DNA from: Rhodococcus pseudokoreensis
GTDB taxonomy: Bacteria; Actinomycetota; Actinomycetes; Mycobacteriales; Mycobacteriaceae
Reading direction: 5' to 3'
Length of the DNA: 64,000 bases
Assembly: GCF_017068395.1 (NCBI RefSeq)
Contig: NZ_CP070619.1
Location: 7,068,001 to 7,132,000, forward strand
Shown here: positions 1-9,500 of the stretch, piece after piece
Position numbering within the stretch: position 1 is the first letter of the stretch
How the letters are laid out: the number at the start of each line of letters is the position of its first letter
Notes under the pieces: generated by a model
Databases searched by the model: none
Seen by the model: the letters and a program-made list of their open reading frames with translations, nothing else
What the model was told of the DNA's origin: nothing
Translations under genes and position numbers: made by a program

Positions 1-122
1 GCATGGACGACACGAATCGGAGTCGCACGATTTCGCGCCACATGTGTCGCAACCTTCTGCTTGGATACGACACAGGGGGAGGCTCCCGAAGATCCCCTCT
101 TGATCGCGAGCAGGGGAAGGTG

Positions 123-581
123 ATGGCGATGGTCGATTCCACCGAGTTGCCCGAGGTTTCGTGGGCAGGAATGGTCGAGTGGTTGACAGGTTCGCTGGTC
201 GATCAACCGGTCGCGCTCATCGTCGAGATCGGCCCGAACAGTTACGTCAGTGAGGACGACGACCAAGAAGTCGTCTGCGCGCAGATTCAGGTGCTGGCCG
301 ACGGTGTGTTGATGCTCCGTAGATCACGCGTCGAACTCGGGCACCTGCTGCTTGCCGACTATTCCACCGAGAACCTGCCACTCGACATCTGGCAGTTCGA
401 CGACCACTTCGAAGACTGTACGGACGGCTATCTGTTCAGCCGCGACGTCAACCTGATCGCGAACACCTGCGTGGCCTGGTTCCGGGACAATTGGGGCACC
501 CGCTCCACCAGTGAACTCGGATGCTCGTATCGGTTCCCGGACGAATTGCTACCGCCGACCGACGGCACCGATGTATTCTGA
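123..581 (+). CDS. Hypothetical acidic protein
   Basis: Unrecognised protein of 152 residues. I chose the ATG at 123 because AGGGGAAGG lies just upstream; the frame stays open to position 3, but that extension is basic and unlike the rest. The protein is acidic and rich in Trp, Asp and Glu, with alternating hydrophobic stretches (ALIVEIG, VLMLRR, HLLLADY) suggesting a small mixed alpha/beta fold. No signal peptide or membrane segment is seen. It could belong to the YbjN/type-III-secretion-chaperone-like (TY-Chap) group common in actinobacteria, but I see no diagnostic motif. The next gene follows 37 bases later on the same strand. Confidence 0.6.
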   Translation: MAMVDSTELPEVSWAGMVEWLTGSLVDQPVALIVEIGPNSYVSEDDDQEVVCAQIQVLADGVLMLRRSRVELGHLLLADYSTENLPLDIWQFDDHFEDCTDGYLFSRDVNLIANTCVAWFRDNWGTRSTSELGCSYRFPDELLPPTDGTDVF

Positions 582-618
582 AACCTTCGCTTCGCGCGGA
601 GTCACCATCGGAGGCGGC

Positions 619-807
619 ATGCCTACCCACCACCCCTCACGTACTTACCGCGGTTGCGCGCTGTGCTCTCCGCGCAAGCGGCGCGGCATCGGTGTCGCAG
701 CCCGCGAGACCATCCCGACGCTTCGCAAGCTCGGCAAGTCACGCAGGCTCAACCGCCGCGACCTCGGTGATTACGTCGACGACCTGCGGGAACGCGACGA
801 GCAGTGA
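619..807 (+). CDS. Small basic hypothetical protein
   Basis: A 62-residue, strongly basic protein. The ATG at 619 is preceded by GGAGGC, a good ribosome binding site, so I prefer it to start codons further upstream in the same frame. One CxxC pair (CALC) lies near residues 13-16, followed by an Arg/Lys-rich segment and an acidic tail. One CxxC alone is not enough to claim a zinc finger. It sits 69 bases before the DinB-type polymerase and may be co-transcribed with it. Function unknown. Confidence 0.5.
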   Translation: MPTHHPSRTYRGCALCSPRKRRGIGVAARETIPTLRKLGKSRRLNRRDLGDYVDDLRERDEQ

Positions 808-876
808 CCGTGGCACCGTCCGGGAACTCCACAGATTCCGAGGTTCTCGGACGGATGGTTCGGGCACACTGGTCCC

Positions 877-1920
877 ATGAGCACTCCGCCGCGTCGCCGG
901 TGGGTGCTGCATGTCGATCTCGACCAGTTCATCGCCGCCGTCGAGGTGCTGCGCCACCCTGAACTGAGGGGACGTCCGGTCGTCGTAGGCGGTCGTGGGG
1001 ATCCTACGGAGCGTGCGGTGGTGTCGACGGCGTCGTACGAGGCGCGGGAATTCGGTGTCGGTTCCGGGATGCCGATGCGGATCGCGGCACGGAAGATTCC
1101 CGACGCCGTGTTCCTGCCCGTCGACGCCGACGCGTACTTGGAGGTATCCGGCGTCGTGATGGACACCCTGCGGAAGCTGGATGTCGTCGTCGAGGTCATG
1201 GGCTGGGACGAGGCGTTTCTCGGTGTCGATACCGATGATCCGGAGGCCTTCGCGCGAACCATCCACGACGCCGTCCTCGACGCGACGGGGCTGCACTGCT
1301 CGGTTGGCATCGGCGACAACAAGTTACGTGCCAAGATCGCGACGGACTTCGGCAAACCTCAGGGCATCTACCGGCTCACCGAGGAGAACTGGTTCGCCGT
1401 CATGGGGGAGCGCCCCACCGACGCGCTATGGGGGATCGGTAAGAAGACCTCGAAAAAGCTTGCCGCGCTCGGTATCAACACCGTGCAGGAACTGGCCGAC
1501 GCCTCGGATCAGGAGCTGGCCGCGACCCTCGGTCCGAACATGGGTCCGTGGTACGCCAGGATCGGTCGGGGAATCGATCTCTCCCCGGTGTCCGCGGAAC
1601 CGTGGGTGGCGCGGTCGCACAGCAGAGAGACGACGTTTCAGCAGAACCTCGCCGGTCGGGAGGCCGTCACCGAGGAAATCCGACGCCTCGCCGCCCGGGT
1701 CCGGGAGGACATCCTCGCGGAGAACCGCAAGGCGGTGCGAGTGGCATTGAAGGTGCGCTACGCCCCGTTCGACACCCACACGACGAGCAAGCCGCTACCC
1801 GAGCCGACGTTCGATCCGGACGTGATCGCCGACGCAGCAGCAGCATTGGTCGACCGACTCGACCACGAGCGGGAAGTCCGGCTCCTCGGCGTGCGGTTGG
1901 AGATGACACCACCGACGTGA
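877..1920 (+). CDS. dinB2: Y-family DNA polymerase, DinB2 type
   Basis: Error-prone translesion polymerase of the DinB/Pol IV family, 347 residues. The palm motif DLDQF (14-18) supplies the first catalytic Asp14, and GWDEAF (109-114) supplies Asp111 and Glu112. An HhH region follows near 180-200 (WGIGKKTSKKLAALGI) and a little-finger domain fills the C-terminus. The pattern WVLHVDLDQF plus GWDEA matches mycobacterial DinB2 rather than classical DinB1 (DMDAFF, SIDEAY). The steric-gate position, usually Phe or Tyr, is Ile19 here. I see no beta-clamp peptide at the C-terminus, which ends LEMTPPT. The ATG at 877 is the only sensible start. The gene ends in a strong hairpin. Confidence 0.93.
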   Translation: MSTPPRRRWVLHVDLDQFIAAVEVLRHPELRGRPVVVGGRGDPTERAVVSTASYEAREFGVGSGMPMRIAARKIPDAVFLPVDADAYLEVSGVVMDTLRKLDVVVEVMGWDEAFLGVDTDDPEAFARTIHDAVLDATGLHCSVGIGDNKLRAKIATDFGKPQGIYRLTEENWFAVMGERPTDALWGIGKKTSKKLAALGINTVQELADASDQELAATLGPNMGPWYARIGRGIDLSPVSAEPWVARSHSRETTFQQNLAGREAVTEEIRRLAARVREDILAENRKAVRVALKVRYAPFDTHTTSKPLPEPTFDPDVIADAAAALVDRLDHEREVRLLGVRLEMTPPT

Positions 1921-1956
1921 GTGGCAAAGCGTGCCCGAGGACGCTTTGCCGCTCAC
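1917..1956. terminator. Bidirectional terminator hairpin
   Basis: A 16-bp stem pairs 1917-1932 with 1941-1956, with one T-G wobble and an 8-base loop. It starts at the dinB2 stop codon and ends four bases before the stop of the converging metallo-hydrolase gene, so it can serve both strands. There is no long T run, as is usual in actinobacteria. Confidence 0.75.
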
Positions 1957-1959
1957 GTG

Positions 1960-2958
1960 TCAGCGGCGGGCGAAGACGGCGGGTTCGCTGTCGGGGACCT
2001 GGGCGACGAGGTCGCGGGCCACGAGGTGCCGAAGGTGAGCCGCGGCCTCGGACAGCGCCATGCCCTTGCCCATGGGGGAGATGTCGGCCCACGGCTTGTA
2101 CCACTTCATCCGCTCGGCGACCTGCCACACGGTGATCTGGTCGTCGCCGAAAGCCTTGTGCAGGTGGTCGAGTCGCTCTTCGTGGTGCTCGATCAGTTCG
2201 CCGGCGCGGCCCGCGACGTCGTCGATGGGGATGCCGTGCGCGCCGAGACCACGGGTGATGTTCATGGTCTGGACGCGGCGCAGCGAGTCCATGAACTCGG
2301 CGAGGGCGTCGCGCTCCTCGAGCGGGTAGACGAAGTTGCCGACGTGCGGCGTCGTCTTCTGCAGTACGTGGTCGCCGGTGAACATCACGTCGGCGTCTTC
2401 GAGGTAGAAGCAGATGTGGCCGGGGGTGTGGCCCGGGGTGTAGACGGCGCGCAGGCCGCGACCGGTGAGCGCGATGAGTTCGTCGTCGACGAGCACACGG
2501 TCGGGGGCCGAATCGGGACCCGTCGGCGGTTTCCCGGCCGCAGACTTCTCGAAAGCCTCGAGGTCCGCCGGTGCCGCGCCGGCCCGTGTCATATTGGCCT
2601 TCTGGTACTCCAGCCACTCCGGATCATGGCTCGTCGACATGTGCGCGAACATCTCGTGGTCGGATTCGTGCATCGCGATCCACGCACCGGACGCCTCCCG
2701 CACCCGCCCGCACAGACCCGTGTGGTCCGGGTGGAAGTGGGTGAGGACGACGCCCTCCACATCCTTGACCGTGTGCCCGATGGCCTCGAGCCCGGAGGTG
2801 AGGCCGGCCCAGGCGTTGTCGTCGTCCCAGCCTGCGTCGACGAGGATCAGCCCGCCGGGGGATTCCATCGCGTACACGAGTGTGTGACCAAGGGGATTGT
2901 CGGTAATCGGGACCGGAATCTGGAAGATCCCGTCACCGATGGGCGCCGCGTCGCTCAT
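1960..2958 (-). CDS. MBL-fold metallo-hydrolase
   Basis: Zinc-dependent hydrolase of the metallo-beta-lactamase fold, 332 residues, no signal peptide. The signature THFHPDH at 73-79 gives His74, His76, Asp78 and His79. A later His in TPGHTPGH and an Asp in FTGDHV complete the usual metal set. The C-terminal helical extension is of the kind seen in hydroxyacylglutathione-hydrolase-like or RNase Z-like enzymes; the substrate cannot be told. I prefer the ATG at 2958 because GAGG lies about 7 bases upstream; the alternative ATG at 2964 leaves no room for a ribosome binding site. A near-perfect palindrome lies just upstream at 2981-2994. Confidence 0.88.
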   Translation of the reverse strand: MSDAAPIGDGIFQIPVPITDNPLGHTLVYAMESPGGLILVDAGWDDDNAWAGLTSGLEAIGHTVKDVEGVVLTHFHPDHTGLCGRVREASGAWIAMHESDHEMFAHMSTSHDPEWLEYQKANMTRAGAAPADLEAFEKSAAGKPPTGPDSAPDRVLVDDELIALTGRGLRAVYTPGHTPGHICFYLEDADVMFTGDHVLQKTTPHVGNFVYPLEERDALAEFMDSLRRVQTMNITRGLGAHGIPIDDVAGRAGELIEHHEERLDHLHKAFGDDQITVWQVAERMKWYKPWADISPMGKGMALSEAAAHLRHLVARDLVAQVPDSEPAVFARR

Positions 2959-2980
2959 GTGCATACCTCGTTGCCTAGGT

Positions 2981-2994
2981 GAACAAATTAGTTC
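2981..2994. promoter_or_regulatory. Candidate operator palindrome
   Basis: GAACAAATTAGTTC is a 14-bp inverted repeat with only one mismatched pair (positions 5 and 10). It lies 23 bases upstream of the metallo-hydrolase start, in locally AT-richer DNA. The position suits a repressor site. The regulator is unknown. Confidence 0.4.
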
Positions 2995-3191
2995 TACTTA
3001 CCTTCATACTGACCTTTCGACGCGGATTGCGATACCGCGGGTCCCGATTAGCGGTACGGCACATGCTGTGAACTGGGGTTTTCGGCGGAGGTGTCGGCTC
3101 GGAGATCGGAAGACCCGCTGGAAGCCGGACGCTGTGGAATGCTCCAGTCGGACCAGCTTTCACAATGCTCGCGTTGCGACAGGAGACTGCT

Positions 3192-4067
3192 TTGACCGCA
3201 AATCTCGTTCGATCACGCCGCCGGTGGTACACGACCGGAATATGTGGACTCGCAGTAATCGGCGCCTCGGGGCTGCTCGCCCCCAGTCTGGCGGTTGCCG
3301 CGCCGGCCGCGTTGCCTGCCGGCTGCGTGCAAGGCGCCGGCACACAGGTGACCTGCACATTCACCTCTACCGGCAGTGCGCAGTCGTTCACGGTTCCCGA
3401 AGGCATTACCAGCTTGGCGGTGACGGCAACGGGCGGACGTGGTGGAGACGGTGGTCAGATTCTCGGCGGCGCCGCGGCCGTCGCGACCGGGCGGTTGACT
3501 GTCGCCGCAGGTGACGCGCTGTACATCCAGGTCGGCGGGAACGGCGGTGACGGCACCGGGCGGGCCGGATACAACGGCGGCGGAGCCGGTGGTGCCGGTG
3601 GCGGAGGCGGGGCCTCCGACGTTCGCACCGGTTCGGGTGAGCTGGCGGATCGTCAGATCGTCGCGGCAGGCGGCGGCGGTGCGGGCGACACCTACATCGG
3701 TGGCGCAGGGAACCTGACTCCGACCGGCCCCGACGGTCAAGCGGGCGGCGGCGGAGGGGGAGGCGGCGGTGCGACCGGCGCCACTGGTGGCGTCGGAGGC
3801 AACGGGGGCAGCGACCCCCATGGTTCGCCGGGTGAAGCGGGCGTCGGTGGTGCCGCTGCAGGTGCGAGCGGCGGCGGTGGCGGCGGCTGGTTCGGTGGCG
3901 GTGGCGGGGCCGTCAACTACGGCGGTGGCGGTGGCGGCGGTGGCTCGTCGTACGCGCCGGGCGGAACCCTCGCTGCCGCTGCGGCGGACGCGGCCCCGAC
4001 CGTGATCATCACCTACGGGGAGGGCTCGGGAACCGGATCGCTCGGGAACCTGTTCGGCAGCAGCTGA
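3192..4067 (+). CDS. Glycine-rich secreted protein
   Basis: Exported protein of about 291 residues. I chose TTG at 3192 because AGGAG lies 6 bases upstream; an ATG at 3165 is in frame but has no such site. The N-terminus is a Sec signal peptide: an RSRRRW basic region, a hydrophobic core, and likely cleavage after AVA before APAAL. The first mature part (CVQGAGTQVTCTF, then SFTVPEG) looks like a small beta domain with two cysteines. From about residue 85 the protein is mostly glycine with scattered Ala, Asp and Asn. It resembles PGRS-like and other Gly-rich wall proteins of mycolic-acid bacteria only in composition, without a PE domain. A cell-envelope role is inferred. Confidence 0.8.
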   Translation: MTANLVRSRRRWYTTGICGLAVIGASGLLAPSLAVAAPAALPAGCVQGAGTQVTCTFTSTGSAQSFTVPEGITSLAVTATGGRGGDGGQILGGAAAVATGRLTVAAGDALYIQVGGNGGDGTGRAGYNGGGAGGAGGGGGASDVRTGSGELADRQIVAAGGGGAGDTYIGGAGNLTPTGPDGQAGGGGGGGGGATGATGGVGGNGGSDPHGSPGEAGVGGAAAGASGGGGGGWFGGGGGAVNYGGGGGGGGSSYAPGGTLAAAAADAAPTVIITYGEGSGTGSLGNLFGSS

Positions 4068-4118
4068 TCTCGACTCCTGCACTGGAGACGTGGTAGATCG
4101 CAGGCCGATTGAACGACA

Positions 4119-4157
4119 TCGGCGGCAGTCCGGAACTTTCGTCCGGGCCGCCGCCGA
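4119..4157. terminator. Bidirectional terminator hairpin
   Basis: The arms TCGGCGGC...CCGGA and TCCGG...GCCGCCGA pair around a short loop, with a 3-base internal mismatch. The hairpin sits between the converging glycine-rich gene (ends 4067) and the CarD-like gene (ends 4169). Confidence 0.65.
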
Positions 4158-4168
4158 TTCTCGTGTCG

Positions 4169-4681
4169 TCAGACTGCAGCGACCGCCGCGGTGGAGTCGG
4201 CGGACTCGTAGATAGCTTCGATGCGGCGCCGAGTCTCGTCCGGGTCGGACTTCATTGCGAGGACGAGTTCGGAAATGACGAGCTGCATCGCATGCTCGAG
4301 CTGCCGCTTCTCGCCGGCCGACAGGGGCTTTTCCTGTGAACGGGTCATCAGATCACGGATGACTTCGCTCACCGTGAAGATTCCGCCCACGGTCAGCTTT
4401 TCCTGATTGGCCTTGAACCGGCGAGACCAGTTGGACGGGTCGTCGACCGTCGGACCGCGCAGGATGTCGAAGACTCGACCGACTTCATCGTTGTTGATCG
4501 CGTTCCGAACGCCGATGGCCTCGGCTTTCGCGACGGGGATCTCGATGGACAGCCCGGTCTGAGCGACTTCGAACTGCACGTAATCGGTGGGTAGATCTTT
4601 GAACATCCGGGTCGTGAGCTTTGTGACGGTCACCGACCCGTGGTGCGGGTACAGGAAAATATCACCGATATTGAGATTCAT
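4169..4681 (-). CDS. CarD-family RNA polymerase-binding regulator (paralog)
   Basis: A 170-residue CarD/CdnL-type transcription factor. The N-terminal RNA polymerase-interacting domain (about 1-65) carries the family motif GDIFLYPHHG, and the C-terminal helical domain carries NWSRRFKAN, with Trp85 at the position used to stabilise open promoter complexes. It also has the family segment LSAGEKRQLEHA. Length is normal for the family (about 160). Compared with my memory of essential mycobacterial CarD it differs in many N-terminal positions (MNLNIGDIF instead of MIFKVGDTV), so it is probably a second, non-essential copy. It has a strong-looking promoter (4704-4731) and is divergent from a TetR gene. 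Confidence 0.88.
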   Translation of the reverse strand: MNLNIGDIFLYPHHGSVTVTKLTTRMFKDLPTDYVQFEVAQTGLSIEIPVAKAEAIGVRNAINNDEVGRVFDILRGPTVDDPSNWSRRFKANQEKLTVGGIFTVSEVIRDLMTRSQEKPLSAGEKRQLEHAMQLVISELVLAMKSDPDETRRRIEAIYESADSTAAVAAV

Positions 4682-4703
4682 TGATTACCTACCCTTCGCA
4701 TAC

Positions 4704-4731
4704 ATTATGACACACGCTGCCATGTTGACAA
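4704..4731 (-). promoter_or_regulatory. Sigma-70-type promoter of the CarD-like gene
   Basis: On the minus strand TTGTCA (4726-4731) is followed after 16 bases by CATAAT (4704-4709), a good housekeeping promoter for a GC-rich actinomycete. The predicted start of transcription leaves a 5' leader of roughly 16 bases containing GGGTAGG before the ATG at 4681. Confidence 0.55.
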
Positions 4732-4792
4732 CGGATGCCCGGATGTGAACGATCGACCCGTGGGGTTCTCCTACCGATAACGAAGGCCGTTG

Positions 4793-5428
4793 ATGACCAG
4801 ACTCGAAGTGTTCCCCGTACCGTCTGACCTGCCTGTTGGCCCTTTAGGGCTGCGGGAGCGGCGACGTGAGCAGACGAACGTGGAGATCAGTGAGACTGCC
4901 CTCACACTGTTCGAGAGCAAGGGTGTCGAGGCCACAACCGTCGGGGAAATCGCGCAAGCGGCGGGAGTGTCTCAGCGCACGTTCTTCCGATACTTCGCCA
5001 CGAAGGAAGAGGCCGCGCTCCGGGACCACTGGGCGTTCGAGGCGGTCGTGGCATCACGGCTCGACCAACTCGACTCGTCCCTCTCTCCGAGGCTCGCATT
5101 GGAGACGTCCTTCGCGGACGCGTTGGTGACGTACGCGGACAGTTCGTCGACACCCTGCCGGCGATTGCTGCGGGTGAACAGGCTCATCAAGAAGGAACCG
5201 GCTTTGCGTGCTGTGCTGGCGCGCGAGAGTGTGGCGCGGACCGCGGTCCTGGTCGACGTGGTGTCGACGACATTCGACTGCTCCGACCTGCAGATTCGAC
5301 TGGCCGTCGACGTGTCGGTCGCCATCCTCCGGGCGGCGTTGGAGACGTGGGTGGATCGGTCATCCAGCGACGAGACGGCGAGCCTCCCCGAGATCTATTC
5401 CTCGGCAAGGGGACTCGCGCGCGCGTGA
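4793..5428 (+). CDS. TetR-family transcriptional regulator
   Basis: About 211 residues. The N-terminal helix-turn-helix is typical of TetR proteins: ALTLFESKGVEATTVGEIAQ followed by AGVSQRTFFRYFATKEE (roughly residues 37-73). The C-terminal ligand-binding half is helical and not diagnostic. A TTG at 4790 directly precedes the ATG at 4793 in frame; I take the ATG. The gene is divergent from the CarD-like gene with only 111 bases between them, so it may control that promoter, its own, or both. The effector is unknown. Confidence 0.88.
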   Translation: MTRLEVFPVPSDLPVGPLGLRERRREQTNVEISETALTLFESKGVEATTVGEIAQAAGVSQRTFFRYFATKEEAALRDHWAFEAVVASRLDQLDSSLSPRLALETSFADALVTYADSSSTPCRRLLRVNRLIKKEPALRAVLARESVARTAVLVDVVSTTFDCSDLQIRLAVDVSVAILRAALETWVDRSSSDETASLPEIYSSARGLARA

Positions 5429-5452
5429 TCGGGCGTGTCCCGCCCTCCTGAC

Positions 5453-5863
5453 TCAGCCGGCGAGGAAACTGAACCGGACGTGCCGCACCGGGTTGTCGAC
5501 ATTGGTGTCGACGAGGCACACGGACTGCCAGGTGCCCGTCGCGAGCGCACCGTCGAAGACGGGCACGGACGCGTAGGGCGGCAGGAATGCCGGCAGCACG
5601 TGGTCGCGGCCGTGTCCGTGGCTGCCGTGGCGGTGCCGCCACCGGTCGTCGCGGGGAAGCACGTCGTCAATCGCACGCAGCAGGTCGTCGTCGCTCCCGG
5701 CTCCGGTCTCGATGACGGCGAGTCCTGCGGTGGCGTGCGGCACCCAGACATGCAGCAGGCCATCGCCGGCGCCGGCCGACGCGAGAAACCTCTCGATCTC
5801 ACGGGTCAGGTCGTGCACCACCGGCTCAGTGCCGGTGCGAACCTCGATCTCGGTACTGAACAT
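5453..5863 (-). CDS. YjbQ-family protein (UPF0047)
   Basis: A 136-residue protein of the YjbQ/UPF0047 family, a small fold with weak thiamine-phosphate-synthase activity reported for some members; the physiological role is unsettled. Visible family features are HVWVPHATAGLAVIE (about residues 38-52), the acidic DDDLL segment, an HRHGSHGHGRDH histidine cluster, and a C-terminal GTWQSVCLVDTN followed by NPVRHVRF. Length is normal. It converges with the TetR gene, 24 bases away. Confidence 0.88.
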   Translation of the reverse strand: MFSTEIEVRTGTEPVVHDLTREIERFLASAGAGDGLLHVWVPHATAGLAVIETGAGSDDDLLRAIDDVLPRDDRWRHRHGSHGHGRDHVLPAFLPPYASVPVFDGALATGTWQSVCLVDTNVDNPVRHVRFSFLAG

Positions 5864-6205
5864 AGTTCCGACGTTAGCGCGCGGGTGCGTGACATTCGAG
5901 CGAAACGTATGCGTCGTCCGCAGACGTCACGGCGGTGTCAGTCGCTGGTCTGCGCCGGTGGCTGCATGGCTACCCGACGGCTGCATCCGCTATGTGACCG
6001 AGCGCAGGCCTCCCGGCTCGCCGACCCGATCGGCGAGCCGGTTCGCTCCTTCCGCTGCCTGTCCGACCATCCGGCGACCTTGACCCGCAACGACATCCGC
6101 CACGCCCCCGACCTGCCCACCATCCCCCTCGCCGCCGCGCAGCCACAACGAAACAAGCCACGGTGACATCGAACGTAACGGTTCCCGGACCTTCCACGTT
6201 CGTGC
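5864..6205. other. Gap without a clear gene
   Basis: I see no supported gene here. It probably holds the promoter of the YjbQ gene near 5864-5940. Short frames exist on both strands but lack ribosome binding sites and recognisable protein features. Confidence 0.4.
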
Positions 6206-6421
6206 TCACATTGCAGGTGACCGGCGGGAGGCGTTCCATCCACCAGCCGAACGGTCCCGCATTCGGTCGTGAGTGCGGGACCGTTCGGCCTTGTCGCGTT
6301 GGTTGGCGGCCTCTCGTTCCGCCACCGCGTAGAAGTCCATCGAGCCATCACCGATGAGGCCGAGAACCACGACCGCGGCCAGCACGGCCGCGGCGACGAT
6401 GAGTACCGTCATGCCGATCAC
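6206..6421 (-). CDS. Small single-pass membrane protein
   Basis: A 71-residue frame starting GTG (6421) or ATG (6412). Residues about 4-24 form one hydrophobic helix (TVLIVAAAVLAAVVVLGLIG). The rest is a charged tail rich in Arg, Glu and Asp, resembling many short actinobacterial membrane proteins. The ribosome binding site is weak (GAAAGTGG). No family is recognised. It lies downstream of, and on the same strand as, the beta-propeller gene. Confidence 0.45.
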   Translation of the reverse strand: MIGMTVLIVAAAVLAAVVVLGLIGDGSMDFYAVAEREAANQRDKAERSRTHDRMRDRSAGGWNASRRSPAM

Positions 6422-6510
6422 CCACTTTCGTGTCGGATGGTTTCGTAGCTTCCTGTTTCACGAATTGGTCTGTAGTGCAACGGGGTCAACGATTGCGGCG
6501 GCCGCCGCGG

Positions 6511-9500
6511 TCAGGATGACATCGCTACTGACGCGCCGCCCGGTGCGCCGGTGACTGCATACATGGCGCCGTCGGCGTAGTCGGTGACGTACAGCGTTCC
6601 GCCGGTGTCCGGATCGACGAGCAGGAATCGGTAGGGTCCGTACTGTCCGGAAGTCGAGCCGTCCGGGTCGGTCACGAAGGTCCCGAGGACGGCGCATGTC
6701 GAGGCGTCGATCACCGAGATGGTCCGGCCGTCCGCGCCGGAGACGTACAGCAGATCGCCGTCCGCGCTGATCGCCACGTCTTGCGCTCCCTCGGGCAGCC
6801 GGACGGTCGCGAGCTGGGTCCCGTAGGTGGTAGTGGACGGGTCGACGTCGATCACCGAGACGACCTCGTATCCGCCTGTCACGCGCCAGAGTCGTCCGCT
6901 GCTGTCGGTGATGAACTGTCCGTTGGAGTAGCCGCCGCTGGCGAGCTCCACCGTGGTGACGTGGTAGGTGGCATAGGCTCGGGTGCCGTCCGCGTTGACA
7001 GCGACACTGCTGGTGACATCGGTGAACTCGCTGCTCGGGCGGGTGAGGTCCCACACAGGCCCGACGCTCAGGGTGCTGATCGCCGTCATGGATTCGGTGT
7101 CGATCACGGTAACGGACGCGCCGCTCGTGCCGTACAGGCGACGGCCGTCCTCGCTGACGGCCAGATCGGTGAAGTATCCGAGGGGCTGGGAGGTGATCAC
7201 GCCGTTCGTTGCGGGGTCGATGACCGACACGGTGCCGTCCTCACCGCTGGCGTAGAGGCGGGTCCCGTCGGGGCTGACGATCAACTCCTGCGCTAGGGAA
7301 TAGCCCTGGTAGTCGGGGGAGGTGGGCAGCCAGATCGTGTCGACGACGGTGTCGGTGGTCGTGTCGATCACCGAGATGGTGCCGGCCCATGGGCTGTTGA
7401 CGTACACCCGGTCGACCGCCGGGGCGGCGGCGATGTTCGACGACGCCCAGTCGACCGCGATCGGCGCCCCGACGACCGTGTTGGTGTCGCGGTCGACGAC
7501 CTGCACGAAGCCGTCCTCGCTCACGACGTACAGCCGGTCGCCGACGAGAACCGCGCCGGTCGGGCTGCCTCCCGCGGGGATCGCTGTCGAGTCGATGTCG
7601 AAAACGCCCGCGGCAGACGCCGGCGTGACCGGGACGGTGACGTCGACGTTGGTCACGTACTGGCCGTCTCTGACGGTGAAGGTGACCGTGTCGGTGTCCG
7701 GTCCCTCCGACTCTCGGGCGAGGTCGCGGGCTGCGGCGGTCGGGGTGAAGACGAACGCCCCGTCCGCGGTGGCGAAGACGGAACCGGACGGTGGTGTGGT
7801 GTAGGTGAAGGTCACGGGGTCGCCGTCGGGGTCGGGCGGGAGCGTGATCGCAACCGCGCCGTCGGACGTGCTGGGAGCGCCGACCGTCGATGCCGCGGAC
7901 GGCGCGGAGTTGAGCTGGGTGAGAGACACGGCCCGCACCCGCCCGTCGACGGCGTCGGTGACCAGCCACCGAGTGCCGTCGGCGCTCATGGCGATGCTGT
8001 GCGCGCCGGCTTCGGGGGACAAGTCGTCGATACCGACATTCGACACCACCTTGGTGGTCGCGGTGTCGATCACCCACAACCGATCCGAGTCGGTCACGAC
8101 GTACGTAGCGCTGCCGTCGTAGCTGACACGCACGGCGGTCGGCCGCGACCCGACGGCGACGGTGCCGACGACCTTGTTGGTGGCGGTGTCGATGACCGAG
8201 ACGGTGTTGCTGCCGCTGTTGGTGACGTACACCCGGGTGCCAGTGGGGTTGACGGCGACAGCGTTGGGTGTGGTTCCGACCCCGATGGTGGCGACGACCT
8301 TGTTCGTGACGGTGTCGATCACCGACACGTTGCCGCTGCTGCTGTTGGTCACGTACGCGCGGGTGCCGGTGGGGGTGTTGGCGACGGTGATGGCGTTGGG
8401 TGTAGTGCCGACCCTGACGGTGGCGACGACTTTGTTCGTGACGGTGTCGATCACCGACACGTTGCCGCTGCTGCTGTTGGTCACGTACGCGCGGGTGCCG
8501 GTGGGGTTGACGGCGACGGCGTTGGGTGTGGTGCCGGTCGTGACGGTGGCGACGACGGTGTTGTTGGCGGTGTTGATCACCGACACGTTGCCGCTGACGC
8601 TGTTGGTGACGTACACCCGGGTGCCGGCCGGGTTGGCCGCGACGCCCGTCGGCGAGGTGCCGACGGTCACCGAGCCGACGACGGCGTTGTTTGCGTCGAG
8701 CACGGAGACGCTCTTCGAACCCTGGTTTGCCACATAGGTTTTGGTGCCGGCGAACACCGCACCGGACGGATTGGACCCGACGGTGGTGGACTGCACGACC
8801 TTCATCTGTGCCGCAGACACCGGCACCTGCACCGGCACGTCCACCCGGTTGCCGGACTGGACGTCTGTGACGGTGACGGTGAACGAGTCGTAATTGGCGC
8901 TCGGGTCCAGCGCGGCCGGGTTCAGCGCGTCCGCAGAGGCCGCCTGGCGCGCTGCCTGGGTGGGGGTGTAGATGAAGTCGCCGGTCTCGTCGACGGTGAC
9001 CGTTCCGCCGCTCGGCCGGGTGACCTCGTAACGAAGTTGGTTTCCGGACGCATTGATCGAGCCGCGCACCACACCGGTGCTGCGCTCGGGCACACCGACG
9101 ATCGGCCCGGCAGTGGACGCAGAGCTCGTGACGGTGGAGGCGGTGCTCGCGACGGCGAACAATTCGATCGGCTCGCTGGTCGCGAGGGGGGATGTTCGTG
9201 TTCCGGCGAACGATTCGATCGGTTCGCTGGTCGTGACGGGTGCGGCAGCCAGCGATCGGCTCGCGTCGGTGGTGAATACCTTCTCCTGTCGACGGCACCA
9301 TGCCGCGGCCAGCGCCCAGAACGTCGGCGACTCGATCGGTACCTGTGGGTCATTCGACAGGAACGGACGTAGCCCGAGGGCTCCGAGCACCTTCGACACG
9401 ACGCTGGATGCGACGTCCACCGCCGGAGCGGGGAGAGACGGTCCCAATGCCAGCGTCCCGACCTGCGGTGCATCGGCAGGGGTGTCGGATACTCCGCGCG

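Noticed and set aside
3192..4067. PE_PGRS protein
   Set aside because: The Gly-rich part is similar in composition only; there is no PE domain, and a normal Sec signal peptide is present.
8160..8790. CRISPR-like repeats
   Set aside because: The units are long, in frame and encode YVTN blades; there are no short repeats with unique spacers.
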